Shown here piece by piece: positions 10,238-18,987 of a stretch of 64,000 bases of DNA (its first letter is position 1; every line of letters starts with the position of its first letter). The stretch comes from Mesorhizobium sp. CU3 (GTDB lineage Bacteria; Pseudomonadota; Alphaproteobacteria; Rhizobiales; Rhizobiaceae). Location of the stretch: NCBI RefSeq assembly GCF_006442965.1, contig NZ_VFWX01000002.1, positions 62,001 to 126,000 of the forward strand. Direction: 5' to 3'. The position numbers and the translations under genes were made by a program. Below the pieces are notes generated by a model. The model had not been told where the DNA came from. It saw only the letters and a program-made list of their open reading frames with translations, and made no database searches.

Positions 10238-11305
10238 CTACACCCCCATCTCGACGCGCCAGGAATCGGCGTAGATGTTGATGCCGGCCGGATCGAAGCG
10301 GACTTTCGCATCGGCCGGAACCTCATCGTCCTCGCCGATCACGGCGGCGATCTCGCGGCCTTCGAGATTCGCGCGCACCACCTTGTGGCGGCCGACATCC
10401 TCGACCTTGCTGACCTGCACGGCCATGCCTTCGCGGCCGAGCCGCACATATTCGGGGCGGATGCCGAGCTCGACCGTGCCGGCCTCCGCCTTGGGCACGC
10501 CGGGCAGTTCGATGCGCTGCGCGCCGAGTGTCGCGGTCCTGCCTTCCAGCGCCACCGGCAGCACGTTCATGCCGGGCGAGCCGATGAAATAGCCGACGAA
10601 AGTATGGCGCGGCCGCTCGAACAATTCGGCCGGCGTGCCGATCTGGACGATGCCGCCGTCATACATCACCACCACCTGGTCGGCGAAAGTCAGCGCCTCG
10701 GTCTGGTCGTGCGTGACATAGACCATGGTGTAGCCGAAGCGGCGATGCAGCTGCTTCAACTGCGAGCGCAGCACCCACTTCATATGCGGGTCGATGACGG
10801 TCAGCGGCTCGTCGAACAGGATGGCGTTGACGTCCGAGCGCACCAGGCCGCGTCCAAGCGAAATCTTCTGCTTCTGGTCGGCGGTCAGCCCGCGCGCCTT
10901 TCTGTTCGCCATCGAGGCGAGATCGATCATGTCGAGCGTCTCGCGCACCTTGCGGTCGACATCGGCCTCCGGCACGCGGCGGTTGCGCAGCGGGAAGGCC
11001 AGATTGTCGTAGACGGTCATGGTGTCGTAGATGACGGGGAACTGGAACACCTGCGCAATGTTGCGTTCCTGCGTCGACAGGTTGGTCACGTCGCGGCCGT
11101 TGAACAACAGCTTGCCGTGCGAGGGATGCAGCAGGCCCGAGATGATGTTTAGCAGCGTGGTCTTGCCGCAGCCCGACGGCCCGAGCAGCGCATAGGCGCC
11201 GCCGTCCTCGAAGGTGTGATGCACTTCCCTCAGCGCGAAATCGGAATCCTTCTGCGGGTTGGGCAGGTAGGAGTGGCGGATATGGTTGACCTCGATGCGC
11301 GCCAT
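10238..11305 (-). CDS. glpT: Glycerol ABC transporter ATPase GlpT
   Basis: The protein has 355 residues. Walker A is GPSGCGKTT (about 40-48) and Walker B ends in NAILFDEPLTVIDP (about 157-170), followed by the H-loop YVTHDQTEA. The ABC signature is atypical: the canonical LSGGQ region reads LTADQKQKISLGRG, so the signature Gly-Gly is missing. The C-terminal third (about 235-355) is a TOBE-type regulatory domain as in MalK-like ATPases. It probably works as a heterodimer with GlpS, which has an intact signature. The gene is unrelated to the E. coli GlpT antiporter. Ten bases separate it from glpS. Confidence 0.92.
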   Translation of the reverse strand: MARIEVNHIRHSYLPNPQKDSDFALREVHHTFEDGGAYALLGPSGCGKTTLLNIISGLLHPSHGKLLFNGRDVTNLSTQERNIAQVFQFPVIYDTMTVYDNLAFPLRNRRVPEADVDRKVRETLDMIDLASMANRKARGLTADQKQKISLGRGLVRSDVNAILFDEPLTVIDPHMKWVLRSQLKQLHRRFGYTMVYVTHDQTEALTFADQVVVMYDGGIVQIGTPAELFERPRHTFVGYFIGSPGMNVLPVALEGRTATLGAQRIELPGVPKAEAGTVELGIRPEYVRLGREGMAVQVSKVEDVGRHKVVRANLEGREIAAVIGEDDEVPADAKVRFDPAGINIYADSWRVEMGV

Positions 11306-11315
11306 CTGATGCTCC

Positions 11316-12398
11316 TCAGGCCGCCAGCTTCGACGCCGTCACGGCGCGACCGTTCTGGTCGAAAACCATGATGTGGCGCGGGTCGATGAACACCTCGACC
11401 TCGTGATCCGTTTCGAAATCGAGGATGCCATGCGCCAGCATCACCCAGCGCGCGTCGGCGAAGTCGAGATGGACAAAGCTTTCCGAGCCGGTGATTTCGG
11501 TGATGGTGACCTTCGCACGCACCGGCACGGCGCCGGCGCCGGGACGTTCGAGCGACAGGTGATGCGGCTGAAAGCCGATTGTGTAGCTGGCATCCGCAAT
11601 GCCTGTGAGCTCCGGCGGCACCGGCAGCTTCACGCCGCCTTCCAGCAGGAAGTCCGAGCCCTTCTTGGCCAGCACGATGGTGTTGAGCGGCGGGTCGGCG
11701 AAGGTGCGCGCCGTCACCAGGTCGACCGGCTTGCGGAACACTTCGACCGTGGGGCCGAACTGAGTGACGCGGCCCTCCGACAGCGTTGCCGTGTTGCCGC
11801 CGAGCAGCAGCGCCTCATGCGGCTCGGTCGTGGCGTAGACGAAAATGGTGCCGGCGGCGGCGAACACTTTCGGCAGCTCGGCGCGCAATTCCTCGCGCAG
11901 CTTGTAGTCGAGATTGGCCAAGGGCTCGTCGAGCAGCACCAAGCTGGCATTCTTGACGATGGCGCGCGCAAGCGCGGTGCGCTGCTGCTGGCCGCCCGAC
12001 AGATTGAGCGGCGTGCGGTCGAGATAGGGCGTGAGCTTCAGGAGCGCCGCCGCGTTGCGCACTTCCTTGTCGATCTTCGCCTGCTCGACCCCGGCGACCC
12101 GGAGCGGCGAGGCGATGTTTTCATAGACCGTCATCGCCGGATAATTGATGAACTGCTGGTAGACCATGGCGACGTTGCGCTGCTGTACCTTCTGGCCGGT
12201 GACGTCCTTGCCGTCGAACCACACCGAGCCGGAGCTCGGCTTGTCGAGGCCGGCCATCAGCCGCATCAGGCTGGTCTTGCCGGACAGCGTCGGCCCGAGA
12301 AGGACATTCAGCGAGCCGTGCTGAAGGGTGAGCGAGACGTCGCGGATATGCTCCTGCGCCCCCACCGTCTTCGTCACGTTTCTCAGTTCCAGCATCAC
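11316..12398 (-). CDS. glpS: Glycerol ABC transporter ATPase GlpS
   Basis: The protein has 360 residues. Walker A reads GPTLSGKTSL (about 35-44), with Leu-Ser where Gly-Cys or Gly-Ser is usual. The signature LNLSGGQQQRTALARA (about 138-153) and Walker B LVLLDEPLANLDYKL are intact. The H-loop position reads VYATTEPHEALLL, where the usual histidine (THDQ) is replaced by TTEP. A TOBE-like C-terminal domain follows. The defects in GlpS (H-loop) and GlpT (signature) are complementary, as expected for an asymmetric ATPase pair. It starts 37 bases after glpD ends with GGAGGCGTG before ATG-ATG. Confidence 0.92.
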   Translation of the reverse strand: MMLELRNVTKTVGAQEHIRDVSLTLQHGSLNVLLGPTLSGKTSLMRLMAGLDKPSSGSVWFDGKDVTGQKVQQRNVAMVYQQFINYPAMTVYENIASPLRVAGVEQAKIDKEVRNAAALLKLTPYLDRTPLNLSGGQQQRTALARAIVKNASLVLLDEPLANLDYKLREELRAELPKVFAAAGTIFVYATTEPHEALLLGGNTATLSEGRVTQFGPTVEVFRKPVDLVTARTFADPPLNTIVLAKKGSDFLLEGGVKLPVPPELTGIADASYTIGFQPHHLSLERPGAGAVPVRAKVTITEITGSESFVHLDFADARWVMLAHGILDFETDHEVEVFIDPRHIMVFDQNGRAVTASKLAA

Positions 12399-12435
12399 GC
12401 CTCCTCCAAGGCTTTACGCATCGGCGGTCGAACTC

Positions 12436-13962
12436 TCACTCGGCCGCCGCGACGTGGCGGCTGCTCAGCCCGCGCATGAACTCTTCCAGGGCCGCTGTCT
12501 GCTCGCGGTTGAAATGCAGGCCGCGCTTGGTGCGGCGCCACAGCACATCCTCGGCGGTGACCGCCCATTCGTGCTCGACCAGATAGCGGACTTCCGTCTC
12601 GAAAAGGTCGGCGCCGAAGTTGCGGCCGAGATCGGCATTCGACTTGGCCAGGCCGAGCAGCTTCTCGGCACGCGTGCCGTAGAGCCGGGTCAAGCGGCGC
12701 GCCAGCCGCTGGTCGAGGAACGGATAGGCGGCCTTCAGCCTGGCGACCTGCGCGTCGAAGCCGGTCGCGGGGAAATCGCCGCCGGGCAGCGGCGCGTCAT
12801 GCGTCCACGGCTTGCCGCGCTTGCCGAGAAAGCCTTCGATCTTTTCCAGCATCGATTCCGACAACCGGCGGAAGGTGGTGATCTTGCCGCCGAAGGCGTT
12901 GAGCAAGGGCGCAGCGCCCTCCCCGCCATCGGCCTTCAGCACATAGTCGCGCGTCGCTTCCTGCGCCTTCGAGGCGCCGTCGTCATAGAGCGGACGCACC
13001 GCCGAATAGGTCCAGACGATGTCGGCGCGCTTGACGGGTTGCGCGAAATATTCGCTCGCCGCGGCGCACAGATAGTCGACCTCGGCGTCCGAGATCTTCA
13101 CATCATGCGGATCGCCGGGATAGTCGCGGTCGGTGGTGCCGATCAGCGTGAATTCTTCCTCGTAAGGAATGGCGAAGATGATGCGGCCGTCCTTGTTCTG
13201 GAAGAAATAGGCGCGCGGGTCGTCGAACTTCTTGTTGATGACGATGTGGCTGCCCTGCACGAGGCGGACATTGTGGACGTCGTTCTGGCCGACGGCAGTC
13301 TGCAGCACGTGATCGACCCAAGGTCCGGCGGCGTTGACCAGCAGCCGCGCGCGCACCTCTTCGGTTTCACCGCTGAGCACATTCTGCACCCTCACGGTCC
13401 AGGTTGCTCCATCGCGCCGCGCGCTGACGACCTTGGTGCGGGTGCGAATGATTGCGCCACGATCCGCCGCGTCGCGAGCATTGAGCGCTACCAGGCGGGC
13501 GTCGTTGACCCAGCCGTCGGAATATTCGAAAGCCTTGTGGAACAGAGGTTTGAGCGGCTTGCCGGCCGGATCCTTGGCCATGTCCAGTGTCTTGGTCGGC
13601 GGCAGAAGCTTACGACCGCCGAGATGGTCGTAGAGGAAAAGCCCGAGCCGGATCAGCCAGGCGGGCCGCAAACCTTTGGCGTAAGGCAAAACGAAGCGCA
13701 TCGGCCAGATGATGTGCGGCGCGTTCTTCCATAGCACCTCGCGCTCCATCAGCGCTTCGCGCACCAGCCGGAACTCGTAGAATTCGAGGTAGCGCAGGCC
13801 GCCATGGATCAGCTTGGTCGAACCGGACGAGGTCCCACTCGCCAGGTCGTTCATCTCGGCCAGATAGACCGAGAAGCCGCGGCCGACGGCGTCGCGGGCT
13901 ATGCCGCAGCCATTGATGCCGCCGCCTATGACGAAAATGTCATGGATCGGAGATGCGTCCAA
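12436..13962 (-). CDS. glpD: Aerobic glycerol-3-phosphate dehydrogenase
   Basis: The protein has 508 residues. It oxidises glycerol-3-phosphate to dihydroxyacetone phosphate with FAD at the inner membrane and passes electrons to quinone. The FAD-binding motif IFVIGGGINGCGIARDA lies near the N-terminus, followed by SSGSTKLIHGGLRYLE, typical of GlpD. The start is taken as the TTG at 13962 because GGAGGAAATT sits directly before it; a TTG at 13974 is also in frame but would overlap that ribosome site. It is the first structural gene after glpR in the same direction, with a 126-bp spacer holding candidate GlpR operators. Length fits the family. Confidence 0.96.
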   Translation of the reverse strand: MDASPIHDIFVIGGGINGCGIARDAVGRGFSVYLAEMNDLASGTSSGSTKLIHGGLRYLEFYEFRLVREALMEREVLWKNAPHIIWPMRFVLPYAKGLRPAWLIRLGLFLYDHLGGRKLLPPTKTLDMAKDPAGKPLKPLFHKAFEYSDGWVNDARLVALNARDAADRGAIIRTRTKVVSARRDGATWTVRVQNVLSGETEEVRARLLVNAAGPWVDHVLQTAVGQNDVHNVRLVQGSHIVINKKFDDPRAYFFQNKDGRIIFAIPYEEEFTLIGTTDRDYPGDPHDVKISDAEVDYLCAAASEYFAQPVKRADIVWTYSAVRPLYDDGASKAQEATRDYVLKADGGEGAAPLLNAFGGKITTFRRLSESMLEKIEGFLGKRGKPWTHDAPLPGGDFPATGFDAQVARLKAAYPFLDQRLARRLTRLYGTRAEKLLGLAKSNADLGRNFGADLFETEVRYLVEHEWAVTAEDVLWRRTKRGLHFNREQTAALEEFMRGLSSRHVAAAE

Positions 13963-13977
13963 AATTTCCTCCAACGA

Positions 13978-14055
13978 TTTCGCATTGCACTATTTTTGTG
14001 TTTTACGAAACCGTGTCGGAATTATTTCGAACTAAAAGCGAATGTCAAACGAAAT
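13978..14055 (-). promoter_or_regulatory. Candidate GlpR operator region before glpD
   Basis: The AT-rich spacer between glpR and glpD carries repeated TTTCG/CGAAA half-sites on alternating strands: TTTCG at 13978-13982, ACGAAA near 14005-14010, TTTCGA near 14025-14030, GCGAA near 14038 and AAACGAAA at 14047-14054. DeoR-family GlpR proteins bind such TTTCGTT-like repeats. The same half-site flanks the glpR promoter. This is a candidate based on repeat density, with no binding data. Confidence 0.55.
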
Positions 14056-14088
14056 ATCACAGCTGCGTGAGATGATCGTGAAGTGGTT

Positions 14089-14856
14089 CTATCCGAGCGC
14101 AGTTTCGATCAAACGAACCTCGGTCTCCTCGCAGATGCGGCGGATCGAGGGGATCTCACAACGGTCGGTGATGAAGGTGTTCACCTGCGAAAGATGGCCG
14201 ATGCGAACCGGCGCCGTGCGCTCGAACTTCGTCCGGTCCGAAACCAGAATCACATGACGGGCATTGGCGATGATAGCCTGGGCCACCTTCACCTCGCGAA
14301 AATCGAAGTCGAGCAGCGCGCCGTCATGGTCGATCGCCGAAGCGCCGATGACGGCATAGTCGACCTTGAACTGGCGGATGAAATCGACGGCCGCCTCGCC
14401 GACAACGCCGCCGTCGGAACCGCGCACGACGCCGCCGGCGATCACCACCTCTATCGAAGGATAGATGCGCATCCTATTGGCAACATTGATGTTATTGGTG
14501 ATGACCATAAGCCCGCTATGGTCGAGAAGCGACTTCGAGACGGCCTCCGTCGTGGTGCCGATATTGATGAACAGCGAGGCGTTGTCGGGGATCAGCCGTG
14601 CTGCGGCGCTGCCGATCGCTTCCTTCTCGTCGGCGGCGATCTTACGCCGCGCCTCATATTCCATGTTCTCGATGCCGGACGGAAACAGCGCCCCGCCATG
14701 GATCCGGGTGAGCAGCCGCTGGTCGCACAGATCGTTGAGATCCTTGCGGATGGTCTGCGGCGTCACGTTGAAATGCGTCGCCAGATCATCGACCAGAACC
14801 CGTCCGTGATCCTTCGCCATCTGGATGATTTCGGCATGGCGTTGCGACAGAAACAT
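14089..14856 (-). CDS. glpR: DeoR-family repressor of the glycerol locus
   Basis: The protein has 255 residues from the preferred start at 14856, where GGGGAGAAGCGCG precedes the ATG; an ATG at 14871 is in frame but lacks a ribosome site. An N-terminal DeoR helix-turn-helix is visible (VDDLATHFNVTPQTIRKDLN, about residues 24-43), followed by the sensor domain with INIGTTTEAVSKSL and VVIAGGVVRGSDGGVVG. GlpR proteins typically release DNA on binding glycerol-3-phosphate. It heads the locus and reads in the same direction as glpD. TTTCGTTTT-type repeats upstream suggest autoregulation. Confidence 0.92.
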   Translation of the reverse strand: MFLSQRHAEIIQMAKDHGRVLVDDLATHFNVTPQTIRKDLNDLCDQRLLTRIHGGALFPSGIENMEYEARRKIAADEKEAIGSAAARLIPDNASLFINIGTTTEAVSKSLLDHSGLMVITNNINVANRMRIYPSIEVVIAGGVVRGSDGGVVGEAAVDFIRQFKVDYAVIGASAIDHDGALLDFDFREVKVAQAIIANARHVILVSDRTKFERTAPVRIGHLSQVNTFITDRCEIPSIRRICEETEVRLIETALG

Positions 14857-14870
14857 CGCGCTTCTCCCCA

Positions 14871-14904
14871 TTTTCGTTTTTCACTTCTATAAGCGAAAAC
14901 GAAA
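14871..14904 (-). promoter_or_regulatory. Inverted repeat upstream of glpR, candidate operator
   Basis: TTTCGTTTT at 14872-14880 and its exact complement AAAACGAAA at 14896-14904 are separated by 15 bp. The half-site matches those clustered before glpD. The position, 16-48 bp before the glpR start, fits a repressor site over its own promoter. Confidence 0.55.
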
Positions 14905-14949
14905 GCAGTGAAAAGGCGATAGGCCGGCTAATGAATTTGGTCGTCCGCC

Positions 14950-16362
14950 TCAGCCCAGACGCCGCGCAACCTGGATGATGACGTCGAAAGCCGCTTCGAC
15001 ATCCGCTGCCGTCGCCTCGAACTGCCCCGCCTGGAAGCGGATCGCCACGCGTCCGTCGACCTTGGTCTGCGTAAGGTAGATCCGCCCGTCCGTGTTTATG
15101 GCATCGACCAGGCGCAGATTGTGCTCGTCGGGATCCGTGCCAAAAGGCGCGCGGTGCCGGAACGAAAACAGCGACAGCATCGGCTCGCTGGAGAGCTCGA
15201 AATCCTTCTCCCTGGCCAGCCGCTCGGCGAGGCCCTCGCTCCAGGCGACATGGTTGCGGATCATTTTGCGTAAACCTTCGAGCCCATGCGCGCGCAGCAG
15301 GAACCAGAGTTTCAGAGCCCGGAAGCGGCGGCCGAGCGGCACCGACCACTCCGAATAGTTGATGATGCCGTCATGGCCGCGCGTCTTCAGATAGTCCGGC
15401 TTGATCGCCAGCGTACGCACCAGGTCTTCGGGCTCGCGCACGAACTGGATCGAGCAGTCGAACTGGGCGCCAAGCCATTTATGCGGGTTGAAGACGATGG
15501 AATCGGCGCCTTCGACGCCGGCCCAAAAATGCCGGTATTCAGGGCAGATCATCGCCGATCCGGCCCAGGCGGCGTCGACATGCAGATAGAGCCCGTGGCG
15601 TTTGGCAATTGCAGCGACGGCCGCGATGTCGTCGGTGCCGCCGGTGCTGGTGCCGCCGACGCAAGCGATGATGCCGGCAGGCAGCAGCCCCGCTGCGCGG
15701 TCGGCGACGATCGCGGCTTCAAGCGCCGCCGTATCCATGGCGCGAAACCGTCCGGACACGGGAATCCGCACCAGATTGTCCTCGCCGATGCCGGCGACCC
15801 AGATGGCGCGATCGATCGAGGTGTGGACCTGGTCGGAAGAATAGACGCGCAGCCTCCCTTGCCCGGCCAGGCCCTTCTTGTTGCCCTGCCAGTCGAGCGC
15901 CCGCTCGCGCATGGTGAGCACCGCGGCAAGCGTCGCCGACGACGCCGAATCCTGGATGACGCCGGAAAAACCCTCAGGGAGGCCAAGCGCCTGGCGCATC
16001 CAGTCGACGATGCGCGTCTCTAGTTCGGTCGCCGCCGGAGAGGTCTGCCACAGCATGCACTGTGCCGCCATCGCCGAGACGAGATATTCGGCCACCACCG
16101 AGACGGGCGCCGCATTGGCCGGGAAATAGGCGAAGAAGCGCGGATGCTGCCAATGCGTCATGCCGGGCACGATCTTCTCCTCGAAATCGGCAAAGATCTT
16201 GTCCATCGGCTCGGCGGTCTCTGGCGGCGAAGCTTCAATGCTCCTGAAAATTTCGCCAGGCGCGATCGCCGGGCGCACCGGCCGGTCGCGCAGGCCGGCA
16301 CGGTAGTCTGCGCCCCAGTCGGCCGCCCGCCGCGACCAGTCGCGGAATGCATCGTTGTCCAT
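14950..16362 (-). CDS. PLP-dependent amino-acid decarboxylase (group II, aromatic-type)
   Basis: The protein has 470 residues from the ATG at 16362, which has GGGAGGAAAC upstream. It belongs to the group II pyridoxal-phosphate decarboxylases (aromatic amino acid, tyrosine, glutamate). The PLP lysine is K295 in FNPHKWLG; the cofactor-binding HVDAAWAGSAMICPEYR segment lies just before it and the PLP-stacking region includes HWQHPRFFAYFPAN near 75-88, typical of aromatic-L-amino-acid decarboxylases. The substrate cannot be told from sequence. It starts 100 bases after the anbu gene ends and reads in the same direction, with a palindrome at 16417-16428 between them, so it may be independent of or an appendix to the Anbu operon. 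Confidence 0.9.
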   Translation of the reverse strand: MDNDAFRDWSRRAADWGADYRAGLRDRPVRPAIAPGEIFRSIEASPPETAEPMDKIFADFEEKIVPGMTHWQHPRFFAYFPANAAPVSVVAEYLVSAMAAQCMLWQTSPAATELETRIVDWMRQALGLPEGFSGVIQDSASSATLAAVLTMRERALDWQGNKKGLAGQGRLRVYSSDQVHTSIDRAIWVAGIGEDNLVRIPVSGRFRAMDTAALEAAIVADRAAGLLPAGIIACVGGTSTGGTDDIAAVAAIAKRHGLYLHVDAAWAGSAMICPEYRHFWAGVEGADSIVFNPHKWLGAQFDCSIQFVREPEDLVRTLAIKPDYLKTRGHDGIINYSEWSVPLGRRFRALKLWFLLRAHGLEGLRKMIRNHVAWSEGLAERLAREKDFELSSEPMLSLFSFRHRAPFGTDPDEHNLRLVDAINTDGRIYLTQTKVDGRVAIRFQAGQFEATAADVEAAFDVIIQVARRLG

Positions 16363-16416
16363 GTTTCCTCCCAGCACCGGCCGAGAACCGGTCGGCGAGC
16401 CAATTTCCGATATTGA

Positions 16417-16428
16417 TTAACATGTTAA
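16417..16428. promoter_or_regulatory. Perfect palindrome TTAACATGTTAA before the decarboxylase gene
   Basis: A 12-bp perfect dyad lies in an AT-rich patch 55-66 bp upstream of the decarboxylase start and 35 bp after the anbu stop. Sites of this shape are bound by many dimeric repressors (MarR, GntR, TetR types). No matching regulator gene is adjacent, so the binder is unknown. Confidence 0.4.
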
Positions 16429-16462
16429 ATATAATTGCGCAACCGATGCCGAGCAGCGAGCC

Positions 16463-17194
16463 CTACCCCGGAAAATCCGGCAGGCTGGCAAAGGCGGTCT
16501 TCAAGGCGTTCGACCAGCCGTCGGAGATGGTGCGGTAATAAGGGTCGTCATGGCCGATCCGCTTTTTCAAGCCGACCCTGTAAGCGTCCTTCTCAAGGAA
16601 GAGCAGATCCAGCGGCAGGCCGACCGACAGGTTCGACTTCAGCGTCGAATCGAAAGACACCAGAAGCAGCTTCACCGTCTCGGCCAGGCTCATCGCCCGG
16701 TCATAGGCGCGGATGATGATCGGCTTGCCGTATTTGGTCTCGCCGATCTGGAAGAACGGCGTGTCGTCGGTCGATTCGATGAAATTGCCTTCCGGATAGA
16801 TCATGAACAGCCGTGGCGGGCTGCCTTTGATCTGGCCGCCGAGGATGAAGGAGGCGTTGAAATAGGAGTCCGCCTTGTCTCCGGCCGGCGAGGCATGAGC
16901 GATCACTTCCTTCACCGTGTCGCCGACCAGCCGCACCGTCTGGTACATGGACGGCGTCTCGAGCAGCGTCATGTGGCGCTCGCCCATCGCCTTGTTGCGC
17001 TCGTCGAGCAGGCTGACCACAGCTTGCGTGGTGGCGAGATTGCCGGCCGACATCAGCACGATGACGCGTTCGCCCGGCTGTTCCCAGATATGCATCTTCT
17101 TGAAGGTCGAGATCGAATCCATGCCGGCATTGGTGCGCGTGTCCGACATGAACACGAGCCCGCGATCGATCTTGAGGCCAACGCAATAGGTCAT
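16463..17194 (-). CDS. Anbu, proteasome-type protease homologue
   Basis: The protein has 243 residues and is the ancestral beta-subunit (Anbu) relative of HslV and 20S beta subunits, known to form self-compartmentalised open rings. It begins MTYCVG: removal of Met exposes Thr1 as the N-terminal nucleophile. Counting from that Thr, Asp17 (FMSDTRTNAG) and Lys31/32 (STFKKMH) stand where Ntn-hydrolase catalytic residues are expected. A glycine-rich SAGNLATTQ follows near 50. There is no propeptide. It is the last gene of a four-gene minus-strand operon, 31 bases after the transglutaminase-like gene. Proteolytic activity of Anbu proteins has been hard to show, and the physiological substrate is unknown. 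Confidence 0.93.
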   Translation of the reverse strand: MTYCVGLKIDRGLVFMSDTRTNAGMDSISTFKKMHIWEQPGERVIVLMSAGNLATTQAVVSLLDERNKAMGERHMTLLETPSMYQTVRLVGDTVKEVIAHASPAGDKADSYFNASFILGGQIKGSPPRLFMIYPEGNFIESTDDTPFFQIGETKYGKPIIIRAYDRAMSLAETVKLLLVSFDSTLKSNLSVGLPLDLLFLEKDAYRVGLKKRIGHDDPYYRTISDGWSNALKTAFASLPDFPG

Positions 17195-17225
17195 GATTCT
17201 CTTTAACAGCGAATCTCGTCAGAGA

Positions 17226-18020
17226 TTACTGCTCGACCGTGACGGTGACGGCAAGCTTCTCTTCCGCCTGACCCAGCACTATCCCCGACACAGGCGACGC
17301 ATCGCGATAGTCGCGGCCGATCGCCACGCGCACATAGCGCTCGTCCGGAGAGATACCGTTCGCAGGGTCGAAGGCAACCCAGCCGAGCCCGGCAACATGG
17401 GCTTCGGCCCAGGCATGGCTCGCCGCCTGTTCGGCGCCGGCGTCCATCATCAGATAGCCGCTAACATAGCGGGCGGGAAAACCCATCGCCCGCGCCGTGG
17501 CGGCGAAGATATGGCTGTGGTCCTGGCAGACGCCACTCTTCAGCGCCAGCGCCTCTTCCGCGGGCGTCACGACGCTGGTGGCGCCGGGCTTGTAGGCGAC
17601 GCACTCGCCGATCTTGCCCATCAGCCGGTGCAGCCGGTCGATATCGGAACCCTCGCCGACCGAACCGGCAAGGGCGCGAATACCATCGCCGGCGGTGGTC
17701 AACGGCGTCTGCTGGCCGAACAACCAGAGCGGCGCGAAACCCTGGTGCGGACCCGACACGCCCGTCGTATCGCGCGTCGTCACCTCGCCGGTCGCTTCGA
17801 GCGTGATGGTGTTGTGGCCGCCTTCGGTGCTGACCAGGCGCGTGTCATTGCCGAACTGGTCGGCAAACCGCACCTCTTCGCGCGCGCCGTCGACCTTGAC
17901 CGCCCACGAGGTCACCGTCTGCGTATGCCCGCTCTGCGGCAGCAGGCGCAGGCGCTGCAGCAAATATTGCACCGGCGCGTCGTAGCGGTATTCGGTCCGG
18001 TGGGTGATCTTGAGCCGCAT
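17226..18020 (-). CDS. Transglutaminase-like cysteine protease of the Anbu cluster
   Basis: The protein has 264 residues (COG1305-type). An N-terminal beta-rich domain (about 1-135), beginning RLKITHRTEYRYDAPV, precedes the transglutaminase core. The catalytic triad is intact: C165 in GVCQDHSHIF, H202 in ASHAWAEAHV and D218 in AFDPANG. Such enzymes cleave or transfer amide or isopeptide bonds in the cytoplasm; no signal peptide is present. The start at 18020 lies 10 bases after the alpha-E stop, with GAGGCGGGCGCC upstream; the longer open frame to 18206 only overlaps alpha-E and has no coding look. It is consistently linked with Anbu, alpha-E and ATP-grasp genes in other proteobacteria. Confidence 0.92.
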   Translation of the reverse strand: MRLKITHRTEYRYDAPVQYLLQRLRLLPQSGHTQTVTSWAVKVDGAREEVRFADQFGNDTRLVSTEGGHNTITLEATGEVTTRDTTGVSGPHQGFAPLWLFGQQTPLTTAGDGIRALAGSVGEGSDIDRLHRLMGKIGECVAYKPGATSVVTPAEEALALKSGVCQDHSHIFAATARAMGFPARYVSGYLMMDAGAEQAASHAWAEAHVAGLGWVAFDPANGISPDERYVRVAIGRDYRDASPVSGIVLGQAEEKLAVTVTVEQ

Positions 18021-18030
18021 GGCGCCCGCC

Positions 18031-18972
18031 TCAGAAGAAACGATAGTCCTGGGCGATCTCGTCGCCCAGCCTGGTGTTGTCGCGAATGAATTCGGCCAGG
18101 AACTCGTGCAGGCCGTGGTCGAAAATGTCCTTGATCGAGCCGCGCCGCAACGTCGTCTGGATTTTTTCCGCCGTCGCGTGACAGGCATGGCGTTCGCCAT
18201 AATCATCGCCGAGGAATTTCAGATGCTCGCCGAGGAAGCGGTAGCAGAAGGTCAGCGAACGCGGCATGCGCACGTTGAGGATCAGATAGTCGGCAATGTT
18301 GGTCGGCTTGTAGTCGGCTTCATAAACCCAGCGATACGAGCGGTGCGCCGATACCGAGCGCAGGATCGATTCCCACTGATAGTTGTCGAGCGTCGAGCCG
18401 ACCCAGGACAGCGACGGCAAAAGCACGTAGTATTTTACGTCGAGGATGCGCGCTGTGTTGTCGGCGCGCTCGACATAGGTGCCGAGCTGCGAGAAATCGA
18501 AGATCTCGTTACGCAGCATGGTGCCGTAGAACGAGCCGCGGATCAGCGCCGTCTCGCGCTTGATCGCATCCAGCACATTCGGCAGGTCGCGCTCGTCGAT
18601 CGGCCTGGCCAGCATGCGCTTCAGCGCCATCCAGGCCTCGTTGATGCTTTCCCAGGTCTCGCGCGTCAGCGCGGTGCGCACCATGCGGGCATTGTTGCGC
18701 GCCGTCTCGATAGACGACATCGTGCTCGACGGGTTGGACGTATCGCGCAGCAGGAAGTCGGAAACGTTGGCGGCGGTGTAGTCTTGGTATTTCTGCGCGA
18801 AAGCGTAGTCGGAGCCGGCGCTGAGCAGCACCGAATTCCATTCCTCGGCGGCACTCTGCGTGCGCGTCAGCGCCATGCGCAGGCCGGCATCGACCAAGCG
18901 CGCCATGTTTTCGGCCCGCTCAATATAGCGGTTCATCCAGTAGAGACCGTTGGCGGTGCGGCCGAGAAGCAT
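18031..18972 (-). CDS. Alpha-E domain protein (COG2307)
   Basis: The protein has 313 residues, almost entirely alpha-helical and of the length usual for COG2307. It opens with LLGRTANGLYWMNRYIERAE, the hallmark of the family, in which a glutamate and arginine motif recurs along helices. The biochemical role is unknown; the family is found beside circularly permuted ATP-grasp proteins and transglutaminases and is thought to take part in a peptide or amide ligation system. The start at 18972 (AAGGGCC upstream) is preferred over an upstream ATG at 19038, which would run through the TGAGTAG-type repeat. The transglutaminase-like gene follows after 10 bases. Confidence 0.9.
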   Translation of the reverse strand: MLLGRTANGLYWMNRYIERAENMARLVDAGLRMALTRTQSAAEEWNSVLLSAGSDYAFAQKYQDYTAANVSDFLLRDTSNPSSTMSSIETARNNARMVRTALTRETWESINEAWMALKRMLARPIDERDLPNVLDAIKRETALIRGSFYGTMLRNEIFDFSQLGTYVERADNTARILDVKYYVLLPSLSWVGSTLDNYQWESILRSVSAHRSYRWVYEADYKPTNIADYLILNVRMPRSLTFCYRFLGEHLKFLGDDYGERHACHATAEKIQTTLRRGSIKDIFDHGLHEFLAEFIRDNTRLGDEIAQDYRFF

Positions 18973-18987
18973 GGGAAGGCCCTTCGG

